Source: Synchiropus splendidus | Lineage: Eukaryota; Chordata; Actinopteri; Syngnathiformes; Callionymidae | Reading direction: 5' to 3' | Assembly (NCBI RefSeq): GCF_027744825.2 | Contig: NC_071351.1 | Location: 14,583,001 to 14,647,000, forward strand | DNA: 64,000 nucleotides | Shown here: one piece after another, positions 1-12,210 of the stretch | Position numbering within the stretch: position 1 is the stretch's first letter | How the letters are laid out: each line of letters starts with the position of its first letter | The notes under the pieces: generated by a model | Databases searched by the model: none | Told to the model about the DNA's origin: nothing | What the model saw: only the letters and a program-made list of their open reading frames with translations | Made by a program: the position numbers and the translations under genes

Positions 1-94
1 GAGTAGGAAAGCTTAAGAGATAGGAGAGTAGGGAGAGAGTGAGATAAAGAGTCGACTAATGAAAGGTAGGGTGAAGCAAAGTGAGTTGGCGGGC

Positions 95-112
95 AGAGAG
101 AGAGAGAGAGAG
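95..112. repeat. (GA)n microsatellite
   Basis: Uninterrupted GA dinucleotides followed by GCGCGGGGG. Confidence 0.9.
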
Positions 113-3100
113 CGCGGGGGAGAGGTCTGCATGGGGAAAGAATGCTGGGTGGGGAAGGAAGGCAGACACGTAGGTCTTTGTCCTGAAAGCAAGGGGATGC
201 AGGGATTGAGACCAAACAGTGAAGCCAACAATCCCAGTCCAGTGTAGTCCAGTCCGGGTTGACTTTGAAAGGTGAGGTGGGAGAAGTGAGAGCTCGAGTG
301 GAGGGATAATGGAAAGTGTGGGAGGAAAACGACAGACTTTGGGTGGGGATGCTGCACGGAGCCAGTGGGTACTAGTGTGTGGGTTAGCACACAATGGCCG
401 GCTCACAGCTCCAGGCAGCTAATAAGAGAGAATTACTGGACTCAAGACATTAATTTAACATGAGTTGGACGACCAAACAAAGTTGGCAAAATCATTTTCC
501 AGTTGGGGGGAGTTTAAGAACAGAATAATAAACAAGTTGAGCATATTAAACATTGACACACTTGGTAGTGTAAATGTTTAACAGAATGTGAGTTGGACAG
601 GGAAGTATATTTAATTTAATCTCTGAAAATAATCCTTCTGAATTGTAATCTGTCATATAAACTACCATTGGAATTATATAGTACATCACAGCAACGCGAA
701 TACTGCAACTCATACAAACCAGTTGAACCGCTTTAAATGCCCCATGATTCACCGCAGCTCCCACTTCTGAGGCGACTCGAGTGCTCTCCAAAAAATATGC
801 TTGAATGGGTGACAGAATAAAATAGACGCTCCATAGCATGCGCACTACTCCATTTTATCATTCACACATTTCAACTTCACGTATTGTGGGGCCACGTTCG
901 AGGAACAGTGATTTTTGTTGTGATTTTGTCATTCATTTTAACCAGTTCAAGACTCGTATGAATGTCAACTGTCAATCCAGATGCTTCAGAAATTTCAAGA
1001 GTCTGTTCTGAAACAAGGGATCAGCTGACATGAATCTCTAACAATGCGATTCCAATCAAAGCTGCGAACAATCGCCAGCTTTTTTTTTTACCCTGGTTGT
1101 TCAACGCTTGCACGCTTTCTCCACTGAGGGACCCACAGCAGAGCCGTGAGCGGGGGTGTTCACTGCATAGTCGGGCTGCCGAGTGACCAGTGAGGCTATT
1201 GCCCCTCTTCCCTCTCTCTGCTCATCTCTCCCACATCTCATAACATTAAGACTGTGCCTCTGTGTGCTTGTATCCTTGGCAACCTGCCTCCAACAATGGA
1301 GAGAGCTCTGGCCTCAGCATGGGAGGAGGATGGTGCCATGGAGAGGAAAAGCAAGGCCGAGGGAGATAGAGATAGAAAACTGGCAGTGAGAGTGAGAGAC
1401 AGAGAGAGGGGGAGTGAAGGAACGAGTTGCATTGTTTGTTGAGAACATCTGTGGGTCAAAACCGAGGAACACTGGGTTCAAACAGGAAGGAAGCACAGCC
1501 TGCCAAACCTATGCGCGCAAGCAAGCTTAATGTTTGTGGATCAACGGAGATTTGTGCCATTCTAGTCGCTCGAGTTTAAACTCTAAAATCTAAAGCGGCC
1601 TACGGATAGTCGACGTCCTCTAATTCTATAATCACAGATCTGGAAAGGCGCATCAAGAACATTTAAAACTTGGGATCTAAGTTGGGGCTAGGGCACAGAT
1701 ATTATGTGTCTCCCCTTCTACGCACGATGTTGGAAGTCAAAAGGCTCAAGTGTTAAAGTAGAACTTAGTGGCACGGTTACGTTGGGTGAGGAGAAAATGT
1801 ATGTAATAATGTAATATTCAATTTGAATTCTGACCAATGTGTCCTCTTAAAGAACAACAACATGAAAGATAAAGCAACTACAGCGAGGGACTTGTGCGTT
1901 GGACAGGACTGTGTTCGTTCTCTCTTCCCCCACTGCAGCCGCGCTGAGCCATTGAGATTAATTGCTTATGATCAAATCAGCAGAAGCTGTGCAAATTAAA
2001 GAGCGCCCCACCCCCCCACCTCCCCAGCCCCACCTCCACCACATCCCCACCCAACCAGTGGACACTGCATATGATGAGTGCAAACGCTTATTCAAGGCTA
2101 CAAACGTGTCATTTCCTTTTTCCCCAGAGAGGAACACGGACCTCAGTAAGGGCTTTAAATGGGGCAAAGGGTCAGCCCAATAGTGCAAACAAGCACACAT
2201 GCCTAGAGGAGGACTACTGGTATCTCAGCCGACTCTCAAAACGGCTCTCTTCTTTGCCTCTGACTCTCTCATTAAGAAGCCATTAGTGAAAAGGGCAGCG
2301 CGAGACCACACGACCTCTTCATAACCCCTGGAAACATCCTTGGATCAGATCCAGGCAAATCAGATTGTTCTTAGGACAGTCAATTTGGGGATGGATGCAT
2401 GGCAACAGTCATTTTTTGGGATATATTTTTGGGTAAAACAATAAGCAAAGAGGTCAATAGTTGAGTATGTGGACTGTGTTTTAAAGGGATTAGTATACAT
2501 AAGAGAGTAGATGAGTTGATATGTTTGTGATAACCATGCCGTGACTCCAGGAGAAGGGGGTAATTTTGGGAGTGGAGGGGAAGGCAACTCCTTCCTTGGT
2601 CGGTCAGAGGAATGTAGAACGGGCGGAGACCGTTGTGTGGGTTTTTTGGAGTGCAAGTGTGTTTGTGCCAGACAGGAATCCCGAAACCCCCACCAACTCC
2701 GGCTCCACTTATCAAGGCCTGAACAGTGGGGCATAAACGGAGGAGGGGGGGAGTCTGGGTGTCCTGCACTATCACATCCACCTTTAAGCCCTATCACTGT
2801 TTTCTCCTTCCCCTCACACCCACACACACTCACTTGGGCATGTGTCTCCACATGTTGAACCTTGAAGCTGAGCAGCAGAGCTATGGGAAGGCCAAACATT
2901 CTCACCATGAAAAATAACTTAAAAGACAGCCAGGGTCACAAATAAGCATAATACTGTCTCAGTCTGTCTATATGGAACATCACAGACCATTCAGACACTC
3001 TCAGAGGATGATGTTGACACAGCTTCATAGATGGAACAGTTGGTGTCAGTTGGTGGATATACCCTGACTACACATTCGCAGAAAGACATAAAGACCTAAT

Positions 3101-4981
3101 GTCTTTATGTCTTCGCCAAATTGGCTTATTTGTGACATTCGTTTTTTACGTCTCTAGGATTAAAATTATTATCAACACGCCGCATAAGTCATAAAGTACA
3201 TATTGGTCAAACTTCTTTTTGCCTTTATTACACAAACGCACAGCAGCAACAAAGACCTATAGAGAGACCATGTAATGTGGGCGTTAGCTTTTCATCCACC
3301 AAGTATCTCCCAGTGTGAGATGATATTAAAATAAAGAGGTGCTTTTAATAGACTTTGTTTACAACACGATGTAGAGCTGAGCGTTTCAAAAGCTGCAGGC
3401 CTTATTTGAGGGATGTGGGCACCCTTATTGTTGGTGGTAACATTTTAGATGCAGAGATAGGGAAGAAGTAAGGAGACTCCTTGCTTCAGGATGAGGGCAG
3501 TGTGGGAGATATGAGGGTGGAATAGGGTGAAAAAGGGGTTATGGAAAGTTGGTGGTCCTATCAGTGATCCACAATACTTGCCAACTTGACTACCACGAAA
3601 CTGAGCCATGTCTATGTGTCTCCCAATGTCTGTGCAACGCTGTCTCCACATGAGCTGATATATTCTCTGATATATTCAAGTCTGATCATAGACCCATTAT
3701 CATAAACACATATAACGTATGCATGTGCTTAAGATCTTTAAACAGGATTCATCACGTTGTTATTAAAATTCCTCCTCATGAGTGTCCAGGCAACAGAGTT
3801 ATTAATAAGCCTGCACACTGCACCACCAACAATTTATATGAAAATGAGATATTGCAGAAACATAAACTATCTACAATATTCAACAAATAACCTCCACCTC
3901 TGGGATTAAATGGGGGCAATATGAATCAGGCAACACATCTGCGGTAACATTTGCTTTTACAAGTCATTTAGAAAAGCTTTAAATGCCTCCAGATGAGAGC
4001 GGAATACTTAAACATAGTCCTCCTCACTTCCACGCGCGGGGTGAAGATTTAGGTGCGGAGAAGAATAACTCACATTTCTTCGGTTGACGCAGAAAAAGAA
4101 TGTGCTTCCAGTTGAATTTGAGGATTAAACTCATCCTGCTTAATACATTTATCAAACCACCATGACAAAACCTCTGTGCTTTGCCATTTGTCCAGAAGAC
4201 TACCAACTTAATTTATTACATTAATGATGTCTCAATTTATCAGAACCCTCATCATCATACAATTTTGAACACCAATTTCTTCATCACCTTTTAATTCCCT
4301 GCATTTCAGCCAGGCTTCTCCAAAGTAGTCAAACATCATCGCTCAACTACAACTTTCCATAACGGTTTCCAATAAAAATAAATAAATAAAGACCAATGAA
4401 TTTGCAAGCTTTGGAACCTGGGAGACTTAATATGAGTACAATTTTTCGTTTTTCCTTTCATCCTTTGGTTCGTATTATGTTTTGAGTGATACAGTAGGAA
4501 CTTGGGTTGCAGTGCAAATGGTGGGAGAGATATGCAGTAATAATGCAGGACATTTAATGAGCTGAATGGAGTTTGAATTACGCTTCATGCTTTGAAAGAC
4601 ACTATAGTTTCAGTGTGAAAAGTTGATACTATTGATGCTTGATAGTTAGATGTTGATACTAACTATTACTGACGAATGTCACTGTTCCCAGTGAAGAGGT
4701 TGGAGGATTGAATTTGGCTTCATCCTCTTCGTCATATATTGTTTACCTCTGTCTTTTTCCCTTCTGCACACACACAGCCGTGGTGTTGGTGTGTATGGGG
4801 GGGTTTGTTGTACGAGAAGAAATGAGGGATGAAGGAGAAAGAGGACTAAAGGACGGCGGTGTGGAAGGGTGTGACGGCGGAAAGGGGGAATGAAGGGGAA
4901 GGAGGGAAAGGACAGAATGAATGCAAAAGAGGAAGGGAGACTTTGCCCTCCAGCAGGAACACTCCCACGATTGTGTGTACT

Positions 4982-5018
4982 TGTGTGTGTGTGTGTACAC
5001 TTCAGTGTGTATGTGTGC
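4982..5018. repeat. (TG)n microsatellite, interrupted
   Basis: TG repeats with a TACACTTCAG interruption. Confidence 0.85.
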
Positions 5019-7432
5019 AAACTGCTCCTTAGCCAAACCGACACACCCACAGGCAGTAGACCTCTATATCCTGTTCGGCCTGTCCTTTTGTCCAAACATC
5101 ATGAACCCCCTCCCGCCCCAACATTACTGGTCCAGGGGTAGAGACGGATGGGGCGAACAAAGACACCTTTCTTAAATAAACAGCGGAGGAAAGAGGAACT
5201 TCAGGTTGAGTGAAAATCATGGCTGAGAGGCAGAGACAGAGTTTACTGTAAACCAACTCTTTCAACATTTCTCCTTCTCCCTGCCAGTCAGTCTGCCAGT
5301 GTGTACTCCTGTGTCTACTCCTCTCATCTAAACACACACTTTACTAGGCTCAGCGTCGCCACGGCTGCTGCCTGATGCACTTTTGCTGGAGCAACAAGGC
5401 AAGTCGCAGCCACGCTGCACAACAGCTCAACTCTTTACAAACCTATCAGATCATCTTCAGTCTCTTTGTTACCGATGCAACTCAACGATGAAGGAGGCTA
5501 AATGCTTCTGTTGTCTTATCTCAAACACAAAGCCATCTGCTGGTGTTGGTCTACTGGGTTTTCCGAAGTCCAAAGTCAACCCAGCCATTCGTTTTCCAAC
5601 AGGACGTGGCACCTGCCACACTGCCATTGCACCAAAAGCTAGTTTAATGACTACAGTATTACGAGGAAAGATCTACTAGAACTAGAACTAGAACTTTCCT
5701 GGCTTGACCCACATTGAGACTCTTTGGCGTAATGAAGAGACACCAAACTTAACAACGCAGGCTTCTTCGCACCTGCCACAGTGTAAAACTATGTCATATT
5801 TGAGTTACACCTTCAGAGAAATGACAACATATCACCCATGTCCCAGTACTTATTATTTTCTATTATATTTATCTGTAATATTTTAGAAAATTTCCCCATT
5901 TATATTTTAAATTAGCATTTTGTAAATACCAATTCTGTCTAAATGAATTTTTTTATGCAAAGCATAACTCTTTGAAACGTCAATATGCCTTCTTTGGCAA
6001 ATGATAGGCTCATTCAAGCGTATAATACACCATTGCTCCAAAAACACAAGCGTAGGTTCTGTCGCGCCATGACTCTCATCAATCATAGTTGTCCTGTAAC
6101 CTACAGCCCACATCCCTTCCTGCTCTTCAATGTAATGGAAGTCATTTTGCACATATATATATATAATTTAATCTATCACTGACATAAGTTTGTAGTTTGT
6201 GTGAGCTTGTGGTCAAGCCAAACAAGTCCAACCCAAGTGTACTTTGGTGTCATGTCTAATCTTTAACCAACACACAGCCAATGCTACTTCCTCCTCCTGC
6301 TCTTCACAACTAATCCATCTCTCGCTAGTTCTTTTGGGGGGCAGGGGGTGGACAAGGGGGGCGTGTTGACAAAGGGAAAGGGTTTCCTGTCTAAAACGGC
6401 TTTTCAAAAGTCATGAAATTAAAGCTAAAGCAGGTGCTGAAATGGAGAACTGGGAGAGGAGAAGACAGACAGCAAGAGTGTGAAAAATAGTGTGAATATC
6501 TGTTTGCTAAAAAGGGGCTTTTCAGAGTGGTGGACAGCCCATCATGTCCTGCAGGATGTGAGGTCATTTGACAAAGATGGCTGGTGGGCGGTGAGAAAAA
6601 CTGGTTACCACGGTGATAACAGAACTTCTTTTTTAATTTAATGGCAACTGAATAGACAGTGAAAAAAATAACGGGGGAACATGTTTCTTATAATGTAGCA
6701 ATTAAAAATGGGGTTGCGCTGGATGGATGGTAAACTGGGTCACAAATGTCAATAGGTTTGGAGGAAGGGGCAGTAAATAGGGGGTGGGGAGGACAGTGAT
6801 GAGAGACAGACCTGGTCATGGAACTACAATCGACAAGCTGCAAAAGGTGGCGTATTAATGGGGAAGAACCCAAAAACTATCGCCCATATCATGTCGGTAT
6901 CTAACCCATGGGGTGTCAAGCAGCCAAGCAAGACAGGAGGGGTTAAAAATTAAGTCCACACTGTCGAAGTATTAAATCTATTTCGGCTTTTATGAAAGAT
7001 GACTGAATAATATGAGAGAGGATTATTCAACCTAAAAGCGAGAAGGAGTGGGAAAGGGAGAACAGTGAGGTATGTGAGGGGTGAGGGGGTTGGAATCTGT
7101 TCACGGTGTCTTAAATATTAAACCTATTTCAAGTTTAATGAAGTGCAAAACCTATGGGGAGATTCTTAACTGGAATACAGAGAGGAAGGGGGTGAAAGGG
7201 GGATCCGATTCATTATTTTAAGTGTTCACCTTTAGACTGTTGAGACTTGGGGAGTGAGAGTGAAAAGAAGAGCAAAAGTTTTTGAGGGAAGTGTGATGGC
7301 GAGGGCAGTTTTTCAGAGTTCGCAGAGTCCATGTGGCTTTGCAGCTCCAGAGGATGAAGGTCTGGACTCAAGCAAGACAAAACATGCAAAGCTCACGAGA
7401 ATAAACAACACGCTAACACCGAAAAAATGATC

Positions 7433-7447
7433 ATATATATATATATC

Positions 7448-7483
<36 letters not shown>
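7433..7483. repeat. Compound (AT)n(GT)n microsatellite
   Basis: About 32 bp of AT repeats with one C interruption run directly into about 20 bp of GT repeats. Confidence 0.95.
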
Positions 7484-10400
7484 ACTTGAGTGGGGGGGAA
7501 CTCAGTAGGGGCTGTAGCCAAAGAAAGCTAGTCGGATAAAGATGTTGGATTCCCAAAAAGATTTTCGATGTAGTCAATGAGCAACAGCTAGAGGGAAGTG
7601 GAAAGAACAACCCACGTATGATTGAACAGTTCATGTCTACATAATCAGATGCTCTAAGCCGTGTGTGTTTTCTTGAGTTTGTGTGTGTCTGTGTATCACA
7701 ACGAGCGTGTACCGCGTTGCCAAAATCCCCCAAGCTGCAGAAAAGGTCAAGACGTGTGTGTGTGTGAATGTTTTTTTCATACGACAAAAAAACAGGATAA
7801 GTATTTTCAGTTCAAGATTTTTTTTTTCTTGTCAGATACAAATCAATGTGGGTTTTTCCCCCTATCAGCCAGCAGGTAGTGTGTTCAACCATTGTTGGGA
7901 CTGTCAATTTTACGGAGCTAATCGATCACTTGCTGAAATTAGTACTGAACTTCATCATGATTTTTATTATTATTATATATTTTGACATAAGTAAGCATCT
8001 ATTAGCTCCTTCAGATTGTGTAATTCTGTATTGTTAATGATTTTTATGTTCCATTTTTGGCGTGGCCCATACTGGGATGCGAACATCACCATATAAAAGG
8101 TAAACGTATCATTGACACAAATACAATCTGAAATACTTCTATTCCAGTAAAAAAATGTCAATAACTTAATGTTTGTTTCTGTAGTCACTAGGGAGTGAAA
8201 AAAGCTTTGTGTAGACTGAGAAAAAAAAGAACAATTGCCTGACAATCAATTGGTTGACAGCTGGTTGTCTCAGGATTACACGGATAACAAAGACACGAGT
8301 GACACGATGCAGTCAGTGACAAATATACATGATTATCTGAAACAGCTTGACTGGCTCTTTGAATTGCAGATGTTTTTAATTCAGGTCAGAAACAAGCAGC
8401 GGGGACAAAACTAAAAATAATTCCAGGTAATTATTTTAAGATTCAGCACATCAGCCGACAGGAGTGGCAACTATTTAAAACTCCTCACCTCGGAAATTGT
8501 CAGCTCCAATATCTGCTGGCGCAGGAATGGAATATATGTGTGCGTTCAGATTGCTTTGTGTGAGATGAGCGCGAATTTACTTCTACACATTCCAATGTTG
8601 CACTTCAGGTATCTGTCTCAGTTGGGTGAACATCAGGAACGATTACATCAGGACTTGGCCGCCGTCGTGTCAGCAGATGTTCGCAAGTGAAAGGGATCTA
8701 AAGATATCAAATCCTAATTCCAGCAAATGTGCATTCGCACACCACCTGCAGCTCATCCGAGATGTTTGCACGGCATATCCGATATGAACACTTCATGTAT
8801 CCTATGAGATCCTATATGGTCCATGTTATTTTCACCATGACCCCACTATATTTGAAAGTGGAGTTGAGCTTCATAAACGCCAAACATGAATAAATCTTGG
8901 GTCGGATTTGGCACACGTGCCTCAAATATGACTTGCCAGACCGAAAGCAAAATCATGGACGACATGTTTCCTATTTATATGCGCACTATATAACTCAGTT
9001 GTTTGCAAGGTGAATAAAACCTTTTTTATTTTTGTCTTTCTTTTGATGCTCCTCAGCAACGTCTCTAGTGCCTTTAAATAGAACCGTACTTAACTTTGTA
9101 ATTCCCTGGTTGTTCCATATGCTACTCACATCAGATTTGGAGATCAGGTGTCAAAAGCCATGATTTACAACGACTTAGGATTCATTTGGAGCTTACAGGT
9201 CCACTTAAATCCGGTTTATACTTTTAGCCTTGATTTCATGAAGCAAACTAAGAAGCAACTCCCGTGACATAAACTGCACACCGTCTCCAGACCACAGCCT
9301 TCGAGCTTCTGACCTCACTAAACCAGTTTGGCAATCCCCTTCCTTCCCAAAACACGCCAAGCAAGGACACAATGGCAGTGTCATACAGCACCTCTGTGAA
9401 ATCCACTCGTAACTTGATATTTTTCTGCTAAAACAACCTTTCCAAACGACCTTAGCATCACAATTTCGCACAAGAAAAACCAGTTGCAACTTCAGGTACA
9501 ATTCCCCCCTCTCTGTCAGGTGTCATTTACTTTGCGGGTGTGTGCGTTTGTATAGACAAGCCTGCCAGAAGACATCAGAAAATCAAGGACTTAGGACACT
9601 TGGCTGGCAAACACTGAAGAACAGGCGGATTCCGCTTTGTCCTCCACGTCAATCCTGTTACCATCTGCCTCCTCCAGTTATATCCCCACTCATCATCCAC
9701 TTTAACTTCCTCATAACTTTTCCCTTATTTTACTCCTTTTCCGAAAGGTCCTTCCAGAAACCCCCAAGAGAAAGGGGGGTTTGGGGGCCTTGGCTGGCAA
9801 GGACGCACTGGTAATCCGTGCGGTGACCCAGGTCAATTCAATTATCCTGTTTTTTTTCGCAGTGCAACGTGTGTGCCCATTTCACAGCCAACTCCCTTAA
9901 TGCGCCCAGGATTAGCTTCTCTTACTTTTAATGATTTAACTATCGACACCCATGTCCCACAGCACACACACGTGCATAGACGTAGACACAAACACCATTG
10001 GTGCATTTAAGACAATACCAGAAAAGGAGTTCTGACATGTTTTTACTGGGCATTCGGTGTAGTCCGAAAACAGCAACCGGGTGGGGATTGTGTGTCCATC
10101 TGCATGTGGCACAGTGTCACCTTACAACTCTATGATGCGAGGTAATCACCTTAGCGCTAACACCTTGGACATTTAGCTTGCTAATCTAAACCCTTAAAAT
10201 GGAAATGAGGTTGTTTTCTACGAGTAAACTGTGCTTGTGACACGCTTACTGTAGTTTAAATACACAAACTGGCTTAATTATGTTGATGGAAAAGTATCGG
10301 TGAGGTTAGATTAGTGTTAAGTGATAAGATGACCATCCAGTATTGACTAACAGTAATCTACTTATTCAACCAGTAAAATGCCAACTACAAAGTTAACTCA

Positions 10401-11060
10401 GTGATTGCACTGTTTTGTGTGATTGTTTGAGGAACTGGTCATTTGTGGATCTGCAGTAGTGAAAGTGTCCAGAATGTCGTGGTATGTGGGGACATGGCGC
10501 AAAGTAGTTTCAAGCACCAGACAAACAATGTAACTCCTCCATGTGACATTTTTAGAATGTGTCACCGTCCAATTGGTCAAATAAAAAGAAGAAATAAATG
10601 TAGCTGACAAATGTGTTTATAGCAAAATTATCTCCTTGTTTGTACACTGCATGGAAAAAAATACGTTTTCACAGTCTCTTCTGTGGCGACATTTTTAAAA
10701 TCAATGTACTGCTAAAAAGGCTACAAAGCTGCACCCAATTATGTATGGACTTCTTCCACCTCATGACCTCATTAATTCCATGTGCCTGGGAAGCGCATGT
10801 AAATGGTAGTTAGCGATCAGCTAACCAAAGTAATTGGTGAGTTGAAGTACACACAAAGTTGGGGGTTTCAGCCTTTCAGTACTAACTTTTGGTTGCACAA
10901 CCATATCATTTTTGATGCAGCAATAGAATTGAAATCCCAACCATACTGTGGATTTTCCACAAAAATATACTTTGTAAAAAAAAAAAAAAGCCTTTAAGGT
11001 GTTGTTTAATTTAGTTGACGTAATAGTTTCAGAAAACCTGTGGCTGGAAAACAAACTCAC

Positions 11061-11949
11061 CTGGAATATCCTGTCCATTGTAGTTCCACCCAGCCACAGC
11101 GAGCATGGAAGGCAGTGGAGATCCCGGTCTGCTGTCTCTGTCACGCTCTCTGTCCCAATTCTTCTCAGCTTGCTGGGTAATATGTCTGACTGTGTCTTTG
11201 TTCTTTCTATTCTTCCTCCTCCCTGACCCTGACATGGGTTGCAGTGGCCCGTCTCCTCCTGAGTTTCCTCCACTGGCACCTTGTTCGCCTTGACTCTGGG
11301 CGGCCCCTCTAGGAGTGTCCCTCGGGTGAGAGGAAGATGCTGGGGAAACTTGCTCCTCTTTGACAGTGACAGGTCTGTAGTCATGAGGCCAAGCAGGCTG
11401 GGAGTCATGGCAGGCCTCCTCCTGGCTCTCGTGGCTCTTGGGGGGTTCCTGGTCTTCCTTCCCATATGTGCTACCACCTTCATGGCAACTAGCGATGGCG
11501 GAGTCACCGGAAGAGTTAGCTGGGCTGGTGCGACGCGCTAACCAAGGGGAGGTGCTGCGACCAGACATGATAGAGGCCAGCGCTTCAGACGCCATCCCAA
11601 CAATTCCCCCGCTGAGACCCATCCCAGCAACAGCTCCTGCCCCAGTTATACCCACTCCTCCCGGCACACCTGTTGCCGTGACAGCTCCCATTTCAAAATC
11701 GGCTAGCTCGTCCGCCATCTCGGTTCGAATGCTAATGTCCAGCGCTGCTTTGATAAAGCTGTGACAGGCCTGGACAATGTCAGTCATCTGCAGGTAGCTG
11801 GCGGCAGACATGACCTCTATCACGTTCTTACTGGTGAGCGCCAGGTGCGCTGAGTACATGAAGTCCAGGATGGCTTTGAAGCCTGTTGCAGTGACAATAT
11901 CCAGATGAGTAACAGTGGTCTGGTGATGTGGCTCTGCACCCTTTTTTAC
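11061..11949 (-). CDS. zbtb46: zbtb46 second coding exon
   Basis: Encodes residues 63-358: the second half of the BTB domain, the Gly/Val/Ala-rich expansion, the Ser/Pro-rich linker and the basic [17 protein letters not shown] segment. The acceptor is GATGCTCCAG|GTAAAAAAG at 11950/11949. The donor is ATTCCAG|GTGAGTTTG at 11061/11060, leaving phase 1, so coding must continue in an exon at lower coordinates. I found none in the window. Confidence 0.92.
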
Positions 11950-12202
11950 CTGGAGCATCAAAACCAGAACAAGATATATAAATGTAGCCAACATGCAGAG
12001 TCATAAGCTCTCCTACCTGGCAGTAGAGCGTTTTGAAGTAGCGAGAAGAACCCAGGAGTACGTTCTTATGGGCCTTGAAGATCTTGCCGTCCACAATAAC
12101 ACAGGCGTCGCAGAGGATGCCGTGCTGCCTCTGCTCGTTGAGCTCTCGCAGGAGCTGACGGTAGTGAGAGGAGATCTCCATGTCCTCCTTCCTGTTGTTC
12201 AT
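11061..12202 (-). CDS. zbtb46: zbtb46, N-terminal part (BTB/POZ zinc-finger repressor)
   Basis: Two coding exons, 12202-12017 and 11949-11061, give 358 residues plus one base of the next codon. The start [10 protein letters not shown], the BTB core ([20 protein letters not shown], then [20 protein letters not shown]) and the linker motif [19 protein letters not shown] match ZBTB46 as I remember it. The BTB domain covers about residues 10-130 and mediates dimerisation and corepressor binding. The linker carries a KEEQVSP motif (a possible sumoylation site) and a basic RRKNRKNK stretch. In mammals ZBTB46 is a nuclear repressor of classical dendritic cells and endothelium. The C2H2 fingers are not in the window and should lie beyond position 1. 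Relative to the mammalian protein as I remember it, residues about 150-181 are a Gly/Val/Ala-rich expansion. Confidence 0.93.
12017..12202 (-). CDS. zbtb46: zbtb46 first coding exon
   Basis: Encodes residues 1-62, from [10 protein letters not shown] to KTLYCQ. The ATG at 12202 is chosen because it matches the family start; an in-frame ATG further upstream lies beyond a good acceptor (CTTTTGTTCAG, exon from 12210) and so would be intronic. The donor is CAG|GTAGGA at 12017/12016, phase 0. Confidence 0.92.
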
Positions 12203-12210
12203 CTGTGTAC
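12203..12210 (-). other. zbtb46: zbtb46 5' UTR stub and splice acceptor
   Basis: Eight untranslated bases separate a pyrimidine-rich acceptor (TTTTGTTCAG, ending at 12211) from the start codon. This implies at least one upstream non-coding exon at higher coordinates. Confidence 0.65.

Larger units (their letters stand above)
1..11060 (-). other. zbtb46: zbtb46 intron (3' exons not reached)
   Basis: No finger exon is visible on the minus strand: no TGERP linker and no C-x2-C...H-x3-H pattern. The stretch is AT-rich with GA, GT and AT/GT microsatellites, purine-rich tracts (about 6700-7330), a 13-bp hairpin near 3083 and poly-A/T runs. Open frames here are low-complexity or lack splice context. 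Confidence 0.6.

Noticed and set aside
2360..2908. Long minus-strand open frame (182 codons)
   Set aside because: Pro/Ser/His-rich translation of low-complexity DNA, no splice context, no family resemblance, overlapped by open frames on both strands.
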